This document shows, piece by piece, positions 43,813 to 52,739 of a stretch of DNA of 64,000 bases. Every line of letters starts with the position of its first letter. Positions within the stretch are counted from its first letter, which is position 1. Below the pieces are notes generated by a model, which ran no database searches, was not told the DNA's origin, and saw only the letters and a list, made by a program, of their open reading frames with translations. The stretch is from contig NZ_LMMP01000049.1 of assembly GCF_001422815.1 (NCBI RefSeq), positions 2,851 through 66,850 of the forward strand, given 5' to 3'. Source of the stretch: Methylobacterium sp. Leaf91. Lineage in GTDB: Bacteria; Pseudomonadota; Alphaproteobacteria; Rhizobiales; Beijerinckiaceae. Made by a program: the position numbers and the translations under genes.

Positions 43813-44889
43813 ATGGCCAAACCCCAACGCATCCTGGTCACGGGCGGATGCGGCTTCATCGGATCGGCGCTGGTCCTGCACCTCGTCGAGGATCTCGGCC
43901 GTGAGGTCGCGACACTCGACGCACTGACCTACGCGGCCAACCCGATCTCGCTGGCGTCCCTCGACGGCAATCCGCGTCACCGGCTCGTCACGGGAGACAT
44001 CTGCGATCCCGCCGCCGTCCATGCCCTCTACGCCGAGTTCCGGCCCGACGCGGTGATGCATCTCGCCGCCGAGAGCCATGTGGACCGCTCGATCACCGAT
44101 CCGGGCGCTTTCATCCGCACCAATGTCGTGGGCACGCAGGTGATGCTCGACGGCGCCCGCACCTATTGGGAAAGCCTCGACGGCGAGGCGAGGGCGGGAT
44201 TCCGCTTCCTCCACGTCTCCACCGACGAGGTCTACGGCTCGCTCCCGCCGGACGGGTTCTTCACCGAGGACAGCCGCTACGACCCGCGCTCGCCCTATTC
44301 GGCTTCCAAGGCCGCCTCCGACCATCTGGCGCGGGCCTGGGGAGAGACCTACGGCCTGCCGGTTCTGATCACGAACTGCTCGAACAATTACGGCCCCCGG
44401 CATTTCCCGGAGAAGCTGATCCCCCTGATGATTCTCAACGCCCTCGAAGGCCGTCCGCTGCCGGTCTATGGCGACGGGCTTAACGAGCGCGACTGGATCC
44501 ACGTCGAGGACCACGCACGCGGCCTCGTCGCGGTGCTGGAACGTGGGTCGCTGGGGGAGACCTACCTTCTCGGTGGCCGGTCGGTGCGCAACAACCTCGC
44601 GGTGGTGAAGGCTCTCTGCGCCGCCTTCGACCGACTACGGCCGGAGCATGGCCCGCATGAGCGCCTGATCTCGTTCGTCGCCGACCGTCCGGGCCATGAC
44701 CGGCGCTACGCCATCGACCCCGGCAAGGCCGAGCGGGAAATCGGCTGGACCCCCACCAAATCCTTCGAGGACGCGCTCGAGGACACCGTACGCTGGTATC
44801 TCGACAACGAAACCTGGTGGCGTCCGATCCGCGAGGGCCGCTATACCGGCGAGCGCCTCGGCCTCGGCACACCTGCCGCGAAGGCCTGA
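43813..44889 (+). CDS. rfbB: dTDP-glucose 4,6-dehydratase
   Basis: 358 residues. Extended SDR: NAD motif GGCGFIGSAL (about 11-20), AAESHVDRSI, catalytic Thr-Asp-Glu in STDEVYGSLP, and YxxxK as YSASK. Converts dTDP-glucose to the 4-keto-6-deoxy intermediate. The rfbD start follows after one base. Confidence 0.97.
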   Translation: MAKPQRILVTGGCGFIGSALVLHLVEDLGREVATLDALTYAANPISLASLDGNPRHRLVTGDICDPAAVHALYAEFRPDAVMHLAAESHVDRSITDPGAFIRTNVVGTQVMLDGARTYWESLDGEARAGFRFLHVSTDEVYGSLPPDGFFTEDSRYDPRSPYSASKAASDHLARAWGETYGLPVLITNCSNNYGPRHFPEKLIPLMILNALEGRPLPVYGDGLNERDWIHVEDHARGLVAVLERGSLGETYLLGGRSVRNNLAVVKALCAAFDRLRPEHGPHERLISFVADRPGHDRRYAIDPGKAEREIGWTPTKSFEDALEDTVRWYLDNETWWRPIREGRYTGERLGLGTPAAKA

Positions 44890-44890
44890 G

Positions 44891-45799
44891 ATGAATATTC
44901 TGATCCTCGGCGGGGCGGGCCAGGTCGGCACCGAACTGCTGGCCTCCCGGCATTGGGGCGCGGGCGTGACCCTCGTCGCCCCGACCCGTACCGAACTCGA
45001 CATCACGGACGCTGCGGCCGTGGCGCGGATCTTTACCGAGCGCACGATCGGGGCGGTGGTGAACGCCGCCGCCTACACCGCCGTGGACAAGGCCGAGTCG
45101 GAGGTGGTGGAGGCCTGGCGCCTGAACGCCCTGGCTCCCGCCATCCTGGCGGCCGAGACGGCGCGGCGGGGCATCCCCCTCGTCCACGTCTCCACCGATT
45201 ACGTCTTCGACGGCACCGGTTCGGGCGCCTACACGTCCGACGCGCCGATCGGCCCGACGAGCGTCTACGGCGCCAGCAAGGCCGCTGGGGAGATGGCGGT
45301 CCGCACCGCCAATCCGCGTCACGCAATCCTGCGCACGGCCTGGGTCGTGAGCCCGCACCGGGGCAACTTCGTGAAGACGATGCTGCGGCTCGCGGCCGAG
45401 CGGGATGCGCTGAACGTCGTGAACGACCAGCGCGGCTGCCCGACCTCCGCCGCCGATCTCGCCGCTGCCCTCGCGGATATCGCCCTGCGTCTTTCCGCCG
45501 ACAGCGACGCGCCCACGGGCACGCACCATTTCGTCAATGCGGGTGCCACCACCTGGCACGGTTTCGCGCAAGCCATCGTCTCCGGTTCGGTCGCGCGCGG
45601 GGGCCGGAACGTTCCGGTCAACGGCATCCCCACCAGCGCCTATCCGACGCCGGCGCGGCGGCCCGCCAACTCGGAATTGTCGACGGAGAGCCTGACGAAA
45701 GCCTACGGGCTGACTCCGCGCCCTTGGCAGGCCGCCCTGGACGACATTCTCGACCGGCTTGTCGGCCCCGCGCATCATTCAGCAGAGGCACAGTCATGA
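44891..45799 (+). CDS. rfbD: dTDP-4-dehydrorhamnose reductase
   Basis: 302 residues from ATG 44891 (MNILILGGAGQVGTEL). NADPH-dependent last step to dTDP-L-rhamnose. GGAGQVG nucleotide motif, AAYTAVDKAE, STDYVFDGTG, YxxxK as YGASK, and RTAWV are present. Its stop overlaps the rfbA ATG (ATGA). Confidence 0.96.
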   Translation: MNILILGGAGQVGTELLASRHWGAGVTLVAPTRTELDITDAAAVARIFTERTIGAVVNAAAYTAVDKAESEVVEAWRLNALAPAILAAETARRGIPLVHVSTDYVFDGTGSGAYTSDAPIGPTSVYGASKAAGEMAVRTANPRHAILRTAWVVSPHRGNFVKTMLRLAAERDALNVVNDQRGCPTSAADLAAALADIALRLSADSDAPTGTHHFVNAGATTWHGFAQAIVSGSVARGGRNVPVNGIPTSAYPTPARRPANSELSTESLTKAYGLTPRPWQAALDDILDRLVGPAHHSAEAQS

Positions 45800-46686
45800 A
45801 GGGCATCGTTCTCGCCGGCGGGTCCGGCACGCGGCTCCATCCGGCGACCTTGTCGATCAACAAGCAGCTGCTGCCCGTCTACGACAAGCCGATGATCTAT
45901 TATCCGGTCTCGGTGCTGATGCTCGCCGGCATCCGCGAGATCCTGATCATTTCGAGCCCCGAGCATCTCGGCAATTACGAACGCCTGTTCGGCACCGGCG
46001 AACAGTTCGGTCTCTCCTTCAGCTACGCGGTCCAGCCCCGTCCGGAAGGCCTCGCCCAGGCCTTCACCATCGGTCGCGACTTTGTCGGCTCGGACGATGT
46101 CGCCCTCGTTCTGGGGGATAATCTGTTCTTCGGCTCGGGCATGAGCGCCATGCTGAAACAGGCGCGCGAACGCGAGACCGGCGCGACGATCTTCGCCTAT
46201 CACGTGGATCACCCGGAAGCTTACGGCGTGGTCACCCTCGACCGCGAGGGGCGGCCGCTGCGCATCGTGGAGAAGCCATCGGTGCCGGAAAGCCCCTGGG
46301 CGGTGACTGGCCTCTACTTCTACGACAACCGCGTGCTCGACATCGCCGCCGCCGTGAAGCCCTCGGCGCGCGGCGAATTGGAGATCACATCCGTCAACCA
46401 GGCCTATCTCGATCTCGGCGAACTCCATGTGCAGCGCATGTCGCGCGGCTATGCCTGGCTCGATACGGGGACGCATGACAGCCTGCTGGAAGCGGGCGAG
46501 TTCGTGCGCACGCTGCAGAACCGGCAGGGCCTGCAGGTCGCGTGCCTGGAGGAGATCGCCTATCTCCAGGGCTTCATCGACAAGGCGCAGCTGATCGCGC
46601 GCGGCGAACTCTTCGCCAAGACCGCCTACGGCCAGAACCTGCTGAAACTGTCGAAGCTCGACCCGGAATCCCGCCTCGACGAGTGA
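45796..46686 (+). CDS. rfbA: Glucose-1-phosphate thymidylyltransferase
   Basis: 296 residues from ATG 45796. First step of dTDP-rhamnose synthesis: glucose-1-phosphate + dTTP. Signature GGSGTRLHPATLSINKQLLP near the N-terminus, YDKPMIYYPVS, LGDNLFFG with a catalytic Asp, and WLDTGTHDSL. It ends the rfbCBDA operon. The sugar feeds O-antigen or exopolysaccharide; no glycosyltransferase is in the window. Confidence 0.97.
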   Translation: MKGIVLAGGSGTRLHPATLSINKQLLPVYDKPMIYYPVSVLMLAGIREILIISSPEHLGNYERLFGTGEQFGLSFSYAVQPRPEGLAQAFTIGRDFVGSDDVALVLGDNLFFGSGMSAMLKQARERETGATIFAYHVDHPEAYGVVTLDREGRPLRIVEKPSVPESPWAVTGLYFYDNRVLDIAAAVKPSARGELEITSVNQAYLDLGELHVQRMSRGYAWLDTGTHDSLLEAGEFVRTLQNRQGLQVACLEEIAYLQGFIDKAQLIARGELFAKTAYGQNLLKLSKLDPESRLDE

Positions 46687-46695
46687 GCAGGGTGG

Positions 46696-47265
46696 TCAAT
46701 CGTCGCCTCTCACGAGAATGGCGCCCGTATAGGTCTCGCTGACTTCGCAGATCGGGCGTCCGGATCGATCCGACAGGATCGCCTCGATGGCGAAGACCTG
46801 GTCGGACGGGCCGGGAACACCTGCATCGTGGGGCCATAATCGAAGCAGGCGCAGGTTTCGCCGTCTGGGGAACAGGGTGTGGACCACCCGGCCGAAGGGA
46901 ATCTCGGTCTCGTCGAGGAGCAGGTTCATCTTTCTCGTCAGACGAGCCGGGACGTACCAGTTCTCGGCCTGGGAGAGGACATGGCCTCCCCAGCTCAGCC
47001 GAACGTGCCGGTACCGGACCACTTCCCCGTCGGAGAGGTCGAGCCTTTGACCCTGCACAGGGCTCGGCTGTCGTTCGGGACCCACGACCCGCGTCGCCAC
47101 CAGATTGGCGCTTGAGGCGAGCCGACGCTCCCGGCACCAGCCTTCCAGCACGGATGTCGCACTGTCGCCGCCGAGGAGCCGCGCGCTCAGGGTCTCGATC
47201 AGCGCCTGGGCCGTTTCCGTAGAGCAGGAGGCGAGGGGGGCATGCGGTCCGGCGGGAAGGGTCAT
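46696..47265 (-). CDS. Chorismate-lyase-like (UbiC/UTRA-fold) protein
   Basis: 189 residues, soluble. The segment AENWYVPARLTRKMNLLLDE followed by TEIPFGRVVHTLFPRRR resembles the chorismate pyruvate-lyase/DUF98 pattern (acidic or Arg-rich pocket, W-VP, PFG). The fold is also the ligand domain of HutC-type regulators, but no DNA-binding domain is present. It might make 4-hydroxybenzoate or bind a small acid. It is orphan: convergent with rfbA, 9 bases between stops. Confidence 0.55.
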   Translation of the reverse strand: MTLPAGPHAPLASCSTETAQALIETLSARLLGGDSATSVLEGWCRERRLASSANLVATRVVGPERQPSPVQGQRLDLSDGEVVRYRHVRLSWGGHVLSQAENWYVPARLTRKMNLLLDETEIPFGRVVHTLFPRRRNLRLLRLWPHDAGVPGPSDQVFAIEAILSDRSGRPICEVSETYTGAILVRGDD

Positions 47266-47616
47266 GGCTTCGACCTATCATGCAGCCGAAACCGACACAC
47301 GCCATGATCGGGCACCTGTCCCCGCTGGCAAAGCGGGCGCGCAGGAACTCATCAGCGTCTCGGCATCCTTGGCGGGATGGAAGGGAGGGCCGGCTGCTCG
47401 GGGCGGGAAGCGCCTTGGTGTGGGATCGTCAGATGCCGCCCGCGCCGATGACCGTGAGGCCCGTGACCTGCGAACACCACCGATCGACAGAAATCGCCAG
47501 AGGCGCCGATCCACGTTTTATTTAACTGAATTTGATCTCATCGTTCGATAACAGTTTATATCCGCATAGTGACACGAATCCATAATTCAAAGTTTTATCA
47601 AACAAGAGAGACTCAA
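47266..47616. promoter_or_regulatory. Upstream region of the RTX-protein gene
   Basis: 351 bases with no convincing gene. Bases about 47515-47616 are AT-rich and leader-like, with AGAGAG just before the ATG at 47617 as a ribosome binding site. The promoter of the RTX gene should lie here. Confidence 0.45.
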
Positions 47617-49494
47617 ATGGCGGTGGTGAACCTGACTCAAAATTCCGACGTCTACGTTAACCTGCTCGGGCGAAGTGACACGATCAACGGTCTATCCGGC
47701 GATGATATCATCTCGGGTCGGGACGGGAACGACGTGATCGACGGTGGGGCGGGTTTCGACATCGCCAATTACATGGATGATTACGAGGCCAAGGGCATCA
47801 AGGGCGTCATCGTCAATTTCGCCACCGGCAAGGCCACCGACGGGTTCGGCAATACCGATACGCTGATCGGCATCGAGGCGACGATGGGATCGCGGCTCGC
47901 CGACCGGTTCACGGGAGGCAATAAAGCCCTGGACAGCGCGGGAGAGTATTTCTACGGGCTCGCCGGCACGGACATCATCGATGGCGGCAGCGGTTTCGAC
48001 GAAGCCCGCTACGATCGGGATGCAGGGTTCGGCGGCAAGAAGGGCGTCACCGTCAACCTCACGACCGGCAGGGCCATCGACGGGTTCGGAAATGTCGACA
48101 CACTGCGTAACATCGAATCGGTGCGGGGCACCGCCTTTGCCGACCGGCTTTCGGGAGGGGACACCGATCCCGTCGGTCCGAACAACTTCTTCCTCGGTCT
48201 CGGCGGGGATGACGTCATCGATGGCGGCTCGGCCTACGACGAGGTACGCTACGACAAGGACGTCAATTTCGGTGGCACGCGTGGGGTCATCGTGGACCTC
48301 GCCGCGGGAAAAGCCACCGACGGGTTCGGAGCGACCGACACGCTCCGCAACATCGAAGGCGTACGCGGCACGCAATACGCCGACTCCCTGCACGGTAACG
48401 ATTCGAACGACCGGAGCTTCGATAGCCTGATCGGCCTCGGCGGCGGCGACACCCTCGACGGCGGCGGCGGCAACGACGCGGTCCGCTACGACAGGGATGC
48501 GAGTTTCGGCGGAGCCCAGGGCGTCACGGTCGATCTCGCCAAGGGCATCGCGACGGATGGGTTCGGCTATCGCGATACGCTCATCAGCATCGAGGCCGTG
48601 CGAGGCACGCAGTTCGCGGACATGCTGACGGGCGGCAATACGGCGAGTGCCGCCTACGAAGGCTTCTACGGACTTGGGGGTAACGACACGATCGCCGGCG
48701 GTAGGGGGTTCGACGAAATCCGCTACGACCGGGACGTGGATAATGGCGGCACCCGGGGCGTCGTCGTGAACCTCGCCACCGGCACGGCGACGGACGGTTT
48801 CGGCAATACCGATACGCTATCGGGGATCGAGGCAGTCGCGGGCACGGATTCCGCCGACCGTCTGACCGGCGACGGGCTGGCGAACCGCTTCACGGCGCAA
48901 GGCGGCGACGATGTCCTGGATGGCGGAGCCGGGCTCGACACGATCGATTTCCGAAACGACGATCTCGCCGGGGCCACCCACGGCGCGGTGGTGGATCTCG
49001 GTGCCGGCACGGCCACCGACACCTATGGCGGCACCGATAGCCTGATCTCGATCGAATCGGTTTCCGGATCGGTCTTCGCCGACACGATGACCGGTAGCAA
49101 GGTGGCGAACACGCTCGTGGGCAATGCCGGCGGCGACCGCCTCGACGGAATGCTGGGTAAGGATATCCTGACCGGAGGGGCGGGAAGCGACACGTTCCGT
49201 TTCAGCACCGCCTTCAATGCGGCCAATCTCGACCACATCACGGATTTCGCAACCGCCGATACGATCGAGATCGCGCGGACGATCGTGCCGGCACTGCCCA
49301 TCGGGACATTGGCCGCCGCCGCGTTCAAGGACCTGTCCACCGGCGCGGTGAATGCCGACGACCGCATCCTCTACGACCGGACCACCGGGACCGTGTCCTA
49401 CGACAAGGATGGCAACGGCAGCGCCCTGGCGGTGACCTTCGCCGTCCTGGATCAGCCGATCGCGCTCACCAATCTCGATTTCCACATCGTCTGA
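47617..49494 (+). CDS. RTX-type calcium-binding repeat protein (type I secreted)
   Basis: 625 residues from ATG 47617 (MAVVNLTQNSDVY). RTX nonapeptide-like runs (LSGDDIISGRDGNDVIDGG) open the protein. Then come six tandem units of about 78 residues, each with V-L-x-x-G-x-ATDGFGNTDTL, IE-V-GT-AD-L-G and ending IDGGSGFDEARYDRD-FGG; the last two are diverged. After about residue 530 a serralysin-like C-terminal secretion/Ca domain follows (LTGGAGSDTFRF, HITDFATADTIEIA). No signal peptide, so export by a type I system is likely; none is encoded nearby. Probably a surface or matrix protein next to the rhamnose genes. A 16-codon upstream frame is ignored. Confidence 0.88.
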   Translation: MAVVNLTQNSDVYVNLLGRSDTINGLSGDDIISGRDGNDVIDGGAGFDIANYMDDYEAKGIKGVIVNFATGKATDGFGNTDTLIGIEATMGSRLADRFTGGNKALDSAGEYFYGLAGTDIIDGGSGFDEARYDRDAGFGGKKGVTVNLTTGRAIDGFGNVDTLRNIESVRGTAFADRLSGGDTDPVGPNNFFLGLGGDDVIDGGSAYDEVRYDKDVNFGGTRGVIVDLAAGKATDGFGATDTLRNIEGVRGTQYADSLHGNDSNDRSFDSLIGLGGGDTLDGGGGNDAVRYDRDASFGGAQGVTVDLAKGIATDGFGYRDTLISIEAVRGTQFADMLTGGNTASAAYEGFYGLGGNDTIAGGRGFDEIRYDRDVDNGGTRGVVVNLATGTATDGFGNTDTLSGIEAVAGTDSADRLTGDGLANRFTAQGGDDVLDGGAGLDTIDFRNDDLAGATHGAVVDLGAGTATDTYGGTDSLISIESVSGSVFADTMTGSKVANTLVGNAGGDRLDGMLGKDILTGGAGSDTFRFSTAFNAANLDHITDFATADTIEIARTIVPALPIGTLAAAAFKDLSTGAVNADDRILYDRTTGTVSYDKDGNGSALAVTFAVLDQPIALTNLDFHIV

Positions 49495-49627
49495 ACGGAC
49501 GTATCTTCCCTGCCGGGCGCGTCGTCCTACACGGCGCGGCCGGTATGCCGATATCCCAGATGAGCTTGAGGGATGTCGTACTTCGTCCGCTCGCGGAGCA
49601 TGAGGCCGGGCTATCGAAGAAAGCGAA

Positions 49628-49703
49628 TGGTGGAGCCTAACGGGATCGAACCGATGACCTCTTCCATGCCATGGAAGCGCTCTCCCAGCTGAGCTAAGGC
49701 CCC
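49628..49703 (-). tRNA. tRNA-Ala(GGC), copy 1
   Basis: 76 bases including an encoded CCA. The minus strand reads GGGGCCTTAGCTCAGCTGGG at the 5' end; the anticodon stem CTTCC/GGAAG encloses loop ATGGCAT with anticodon GGC; the T-arm has GGTTCGATCC. Identical to copy 2. Confidence 0.97.
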
Positions 49704-49834
49704 ACATTCCGAAACAATCGTGACATCGTCTCACGATCGTCGTCATCATCGGTGAACACCACCGAGATCTGCTGTTTTCCGGCTCGTCGAAGGCCGCATC
49801 TAGCGACCACATCGACGACTCGGACGAAAAGAAA

Positions 49835-49910
49835 TGGTGGAGCCTAACGGGATCGAACCGATGACCTCTTCCATGCCATGGAAGCGCTCTCCCAGCTGAG
49901 CTAAGGCCCC
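49835..49910 (-). tRNA. tRNA-Ala(GGC), copy 2
   Basis: 76 bases with encoded CCA, identical in sequence to the copy at 49628-49703 and separated from it by 131 bases. Both lie on the minus strand and may be co-transcribed. GGC decodes GCC/GCU, the dominant Ala codons in this GC-rich genome. Confidence 0.97.
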
Positions 49911-50106
49911 ACTTCTGGGACCACCGCAACATGTCTCGCGGTGGTCGTTCCGCCAACCTGCCTTGCGGCGTCCGGCGGAGGCGGTTCTATATTCGGGCGC
50001 TTGCCCGGACTCAAGCCCCTAATCGCATTCACCGCCGAGAATTTTACGCGGCATAGGATTTTGCTGCGATCGCTCTCGGGGACGCAAAGGGTGCCGAGGT
50101 CGGGCC

Positions 50107-50496
50107 TCAGCTTTCCTCGTCGTTCTCGATATCGCCGTCGATGAGGTCGGCCACGTCGTCGTCGCCGGTATCTTCCTCCTCGAGGAAGGTGTCGTCGGCA
50201 TCTGTCGAATCGGCATCGTCGTCGCCGGTCGTGGTATCCGCCTCGTCCTCAGCGGCCTCGACCTCGTCGAGGGAGACGATCTCGGGACCGCCCTTCTCGG
50301 CATCCGTATCCTCGTCGTCGTCAGCCGGCACGGCTGCGGAGCGGGAGGCGAGCGCTGGAGCGGCCATGCGCGACGTGGCGGCGGCCTGATAGATGGTCCC
50401 GCATTTCGGGCAGGTCGCCGGATCTTTGTCGAGATCGTAGAATTTCGCGCCGCAGCTCATGCATTGACGCTTCAAGCCGAGTTCCGGTCTGGCCAC
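50107..50496 (-). CDS. TIGR02300-family acidic zinc-ribbon protein
   Basis: 129 residues. N-terminal zinc ribbon with four Cys (LKRQCMSCGAKFYDL...ATCPKCGTIY, residues about 8-37) and a very acidic Asp/Glu-rich tail of about 75 residues. This matches the alphaproteobacterial TIGR02300 family. Function unknown; the ribbon plus acidic tail suggest a nucleic-acid or RNA-polymerase partner. It is divergent from aroA, in the conserved place beside it. Confidence 0.92.
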   Translation of the reverse strand: MARPELGLKRQCMSCGAKFYDLDKDPATCPKCGTIYQAAATSRMAAPALASRSAAVPADDDEDTDAEKGGPEIVSLDEVEAAEDEADTTTGDDDADSTDADDTFLEEEDTGDDDVADLIDGDIENDEES

Positions 50497-50590
50497 GGGC
50501 GAACCTCTGATAGGGTTTTGGGAGAGGCGCCCCGTTAGTCGGGTGAAACCGTCCTGTCAAATACTCTCGTCAGGACACCCCGACTACCTG

Positions 50591-50627
50591 GGCCTCCGGT
50601 TTATCCGGATTTAACCGCCCGGAGGCC
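50591..50627. repeat. Inverted repeat between TIGR02300 gene and aroA
   Basis: Perfect 9-base arms GGCCTCCGG and CCGGAGGCC with a 19-base AT-richer spacer, in the shared gap of divergent genes. It could be an operator or an RNA structure in the aroA leader. Confidence 0.45.
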
Positions 50628-50745
50628 TCTCCGGGTCGGATGACGCCGCCCCGCCTGCGTGGTAACCGGCGCTACGATGTTCGCCGGCTGCATGGCCGGC
50701 CCCTGACGGCGCGACCGCGCCAGAAGCCGAAAAGTTGTCGATCCC

Positions 50746-52095
50746 GTGTCGCATCACTCCGAACCGCAGCCCCTGACCGCTTCCGCCGGCGCGCCCTTGC
50801 GCGGCGCGCTGCGGCCTCCGGGGGACAAGTCGATCTCCCACCGGGCGATGATCCTTGGCCTCCTCAGCATCGGCGAGACCCGTATCGAGGGATTGCTCGA
50901 AGGTGACGACGTGCTGCGCACGGCCGACGCCGCCAGAGCCCTCGGTGCGGGCATCGATCGCCTCGGGCAGGGCAGCTGGGCGGTGCGCGGCGTCGGCATC
51001 GGCGGGATGATGGACCCGGCCGGCGCGCTCGACTTCGGCAATGCCGGCACCGGCTCGCGCCTGATGATGGGCGTCGTCGGCGGGCAGGACGTCACCGCGA
51101 CCTTCGACGGCGACGCATCCCTGCGCAAGCGCCCCATGCGCCGCATCCTCGATCCGCTGATCCGCATGGGCACCCAGGTGCTGAGCGAGGAGGAGGGCGG
51201 CCGCGTGCCGTTGACCCTTCGCGGGCCGAAGGAAGCCATTCCGATCACCTACGAGACCCCGGTCGCCTCGGCGCAGATCAAATCGGCGGTGCTCCTCGCC
51301 GGCCTGAACGCGCCCGGAACCACGACGGTGATCGAGGCAGCGGCGACCAGGGACCATAGCGAGCGCATGCTTCGCCTGTTCGGCGCCGAGGTCGCGGTGA
51401 GTCCGCACGGCCCGGGCGGCCACGGCCGCTCCATCGCCCTCACGGGCCAGCCGATCCTGCGCGGCACCGACGTGATCGTGCCGGCCGATCCGTCCTCCGC
51501 GGCCTTCCCGCTGGTGGCGGCGCTCATCGTCCCCGGCTCGGAGGTGACGATCAAGGGCGTGATGATGAACCCCCTGCGCATCGGCCTCATCACGACGCTG
51601 CTGGAGATGGGCGCCGATATCGAGCGCCGTAACGAGCGCGACGAGGGCGGCGAGACCGTGGCCGATCTCCATGTCCGCGCCAGCCGGCTCAAGGGCGTCG
51701 ACGTGCCGGCCGAGCGGGCCCCGGCGATGATCGACGAATATCCCATTCTCGCCGTCGCCGCCGCCTTCGCCGAGGGCGTCACCCGGATGAACGGGCTGCA
51801 CGAGCTGACGGTGAAGGAATCCGACCGCCTCGCCGCCGTGGCGGATGGTTTGCGCGAGAACGGCGTGACCTACCGGATCGAGGGTGAGGATCTCATCGTC
51901 GAGGGCGACGGCTCCGCTGCGCGCGGCGGCGGCACCGTCGCCACCCATCTCGACCACCGCATCGCCATGGCCTTCCTGGTGATGGGCCTCGCGACGAAGC
52001 AACCCGTGACCGTCGATGACGGTGCCATGATCGCCACCAGTTTCCCGAGCTTCCTGCCGACGATGCGGGCGCTCGGCGGCCGCATCGCGGAGTAG
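50746..52095 (+). CDS. aroA: EPSP synthase (3-phosphoshikimate 1-carboxyvinyltransferase), class II
   Basis: 449 residues from GTG 50746. Sixth step of the shikimate pathway. Class II signatures are visible: GDKSISHRAMI, SAQIKSAVLLAGLN, RDHSERML and FGDASLRKRPM-like (FDGDASLRKRPMRR). The loop that sets glyphosate sensitivity reads FGNAGTGSRL: Gly101 stands where CP4-type tolerant enzymes have Ala. Followed by cmk after 5 bases, the usual alphaproteobacterial pair. Confidence 0.96.
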   Translation: MSHHSEPQPLTASAGAPLRGALRPPGDKSISHRAMILGLLSIGETRIEGLLEGDDVLRTADAARALGAGIDRLGQGSWAVRGVGIGGMMDPAGALDFGNAGTGSRLMMGVVGGQDVTATFDGDASLRKRPMRRILDPLIRMGTQVLSEEEGGRVPLTLRGPKEAIPITYETPVASAQIKSAVLLAGLNAPGTTTVIEAAATRDHSERMLRLFGAEVAVSPHGPGGHGRSIALTGQPILRGTDVIVPADPSSAAFPLVAALIVPGSEVTIKGVMMNPLRIGLITTLLEMGADIERRNERDEGGETVADLHVRASRLKGVDVPAERAPAMIDEYPILAVAAAFAEGVTRMNGLHELTVKESDRLAAVADGLRENGVTYRIEGEDLIVEGDGSAARGGGTVATHLDHRIAMAFLVMGLATKQPVTVDDGAMIATSFPSFLPTMRALGGRIAE

Positions 52096-52100
52096 GTCCC

Positions 52101-52733
52101 ATGCCAATGGTCATCGCGATCGATGGACCCGCCGCCTCGGGCAAGGGAACCCTGGCCAAGCGCCTCGCCGCGCATTACGGCCTGCCCCATCTCGATACGG
52201 GTCTGCTCTACCGGGCCGTGGCCCTCAGCGTGATCGATGCCGGGCGCAACCTCGACGACCATGCCGCTGCGGCTCGGGCCGCCGCGACGCTGATCGCCGA
52301 CCGCCTCGCGGATCCGCGCCTCCGGGAGCGGGCAATGGGAGACGCGGCCTCCCGCATCTCGTTGATCCCGGCCGTGCGCGCGGCTTTGCTCGCCTGGCAG
52401 CAGCGCTTTGCCGGCGGCGCCAGCGGCGCCGTCCTCGACGGGCGCGATATCGGCACCGTGGTCTGCCCGCAGGCGCAGGTGAAACTGTTCATCACCGCCG
52501 CCGCCGAGGAGCGCGCCCGGCGTAGGCATCTGGAACTCCTTCGACGGGGAGAGCCGGCGAGCCTCGGGGCGATCCTGTCCGACATCGTCGCCCGCGATGC
52601 ACGCGACGCGCAACGCTCGACAGCCCCTCTCAAGGCCGCTCCCGACGCCGTTCTTCTCGACACCACCGATCTCGATGCGGACGAGGCCTTCGAGGCGGCG
52701 CGCGCGGTGGTGGACCGTGCGCGGGAGCACTGA
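52101..52733 (+). CDS. cmk: Cytidylate kinase
   Basis: 210 residues. P-loop IDGPAASGKGTLAKRLA (about 6-22), LDTGLLYRAVA (substrate loop), LDGRDIGTVV, and FITAAAEERARRR LID. Phosphorylates CMP/dCMP. 5 bases after aroA. The expected next gene, rpsA, is not here: a DUF805 gene converges 6 bases later. Confidence 0.96.
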   Translation: MPMVIAIDGPAASGKGTLAKRLAAHYGLPHLDTGLLYRAVALSVIDAGRNLDDHAAAARAAATLIADRLADPRLRERAMGDAASRISLIPAVRAALLAWQQRFAGGASGAVLDGRDIGTVVCPQAQVKLFITAAAEERARRRHLELLRRGEPASLGAILSDIVARDARDAQRSTAPLKAAPDAVLLDTTDLDADEAFEAARAVVDRAREH

Positions 52734-52739
52734 CGCGGC

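Noticed and set aside
44480..45778. A 432-codon minus-strand frame across rfbB and rfbD
   Set aside because: Antisense of two well-supported genes.
48817..49956. A 379-codon minus-strand frame running through both tRNA genes and the RTX gene
   Set aside because: It repeats the same peptide twice only because the tRNA genes are identical; it is not a protein.
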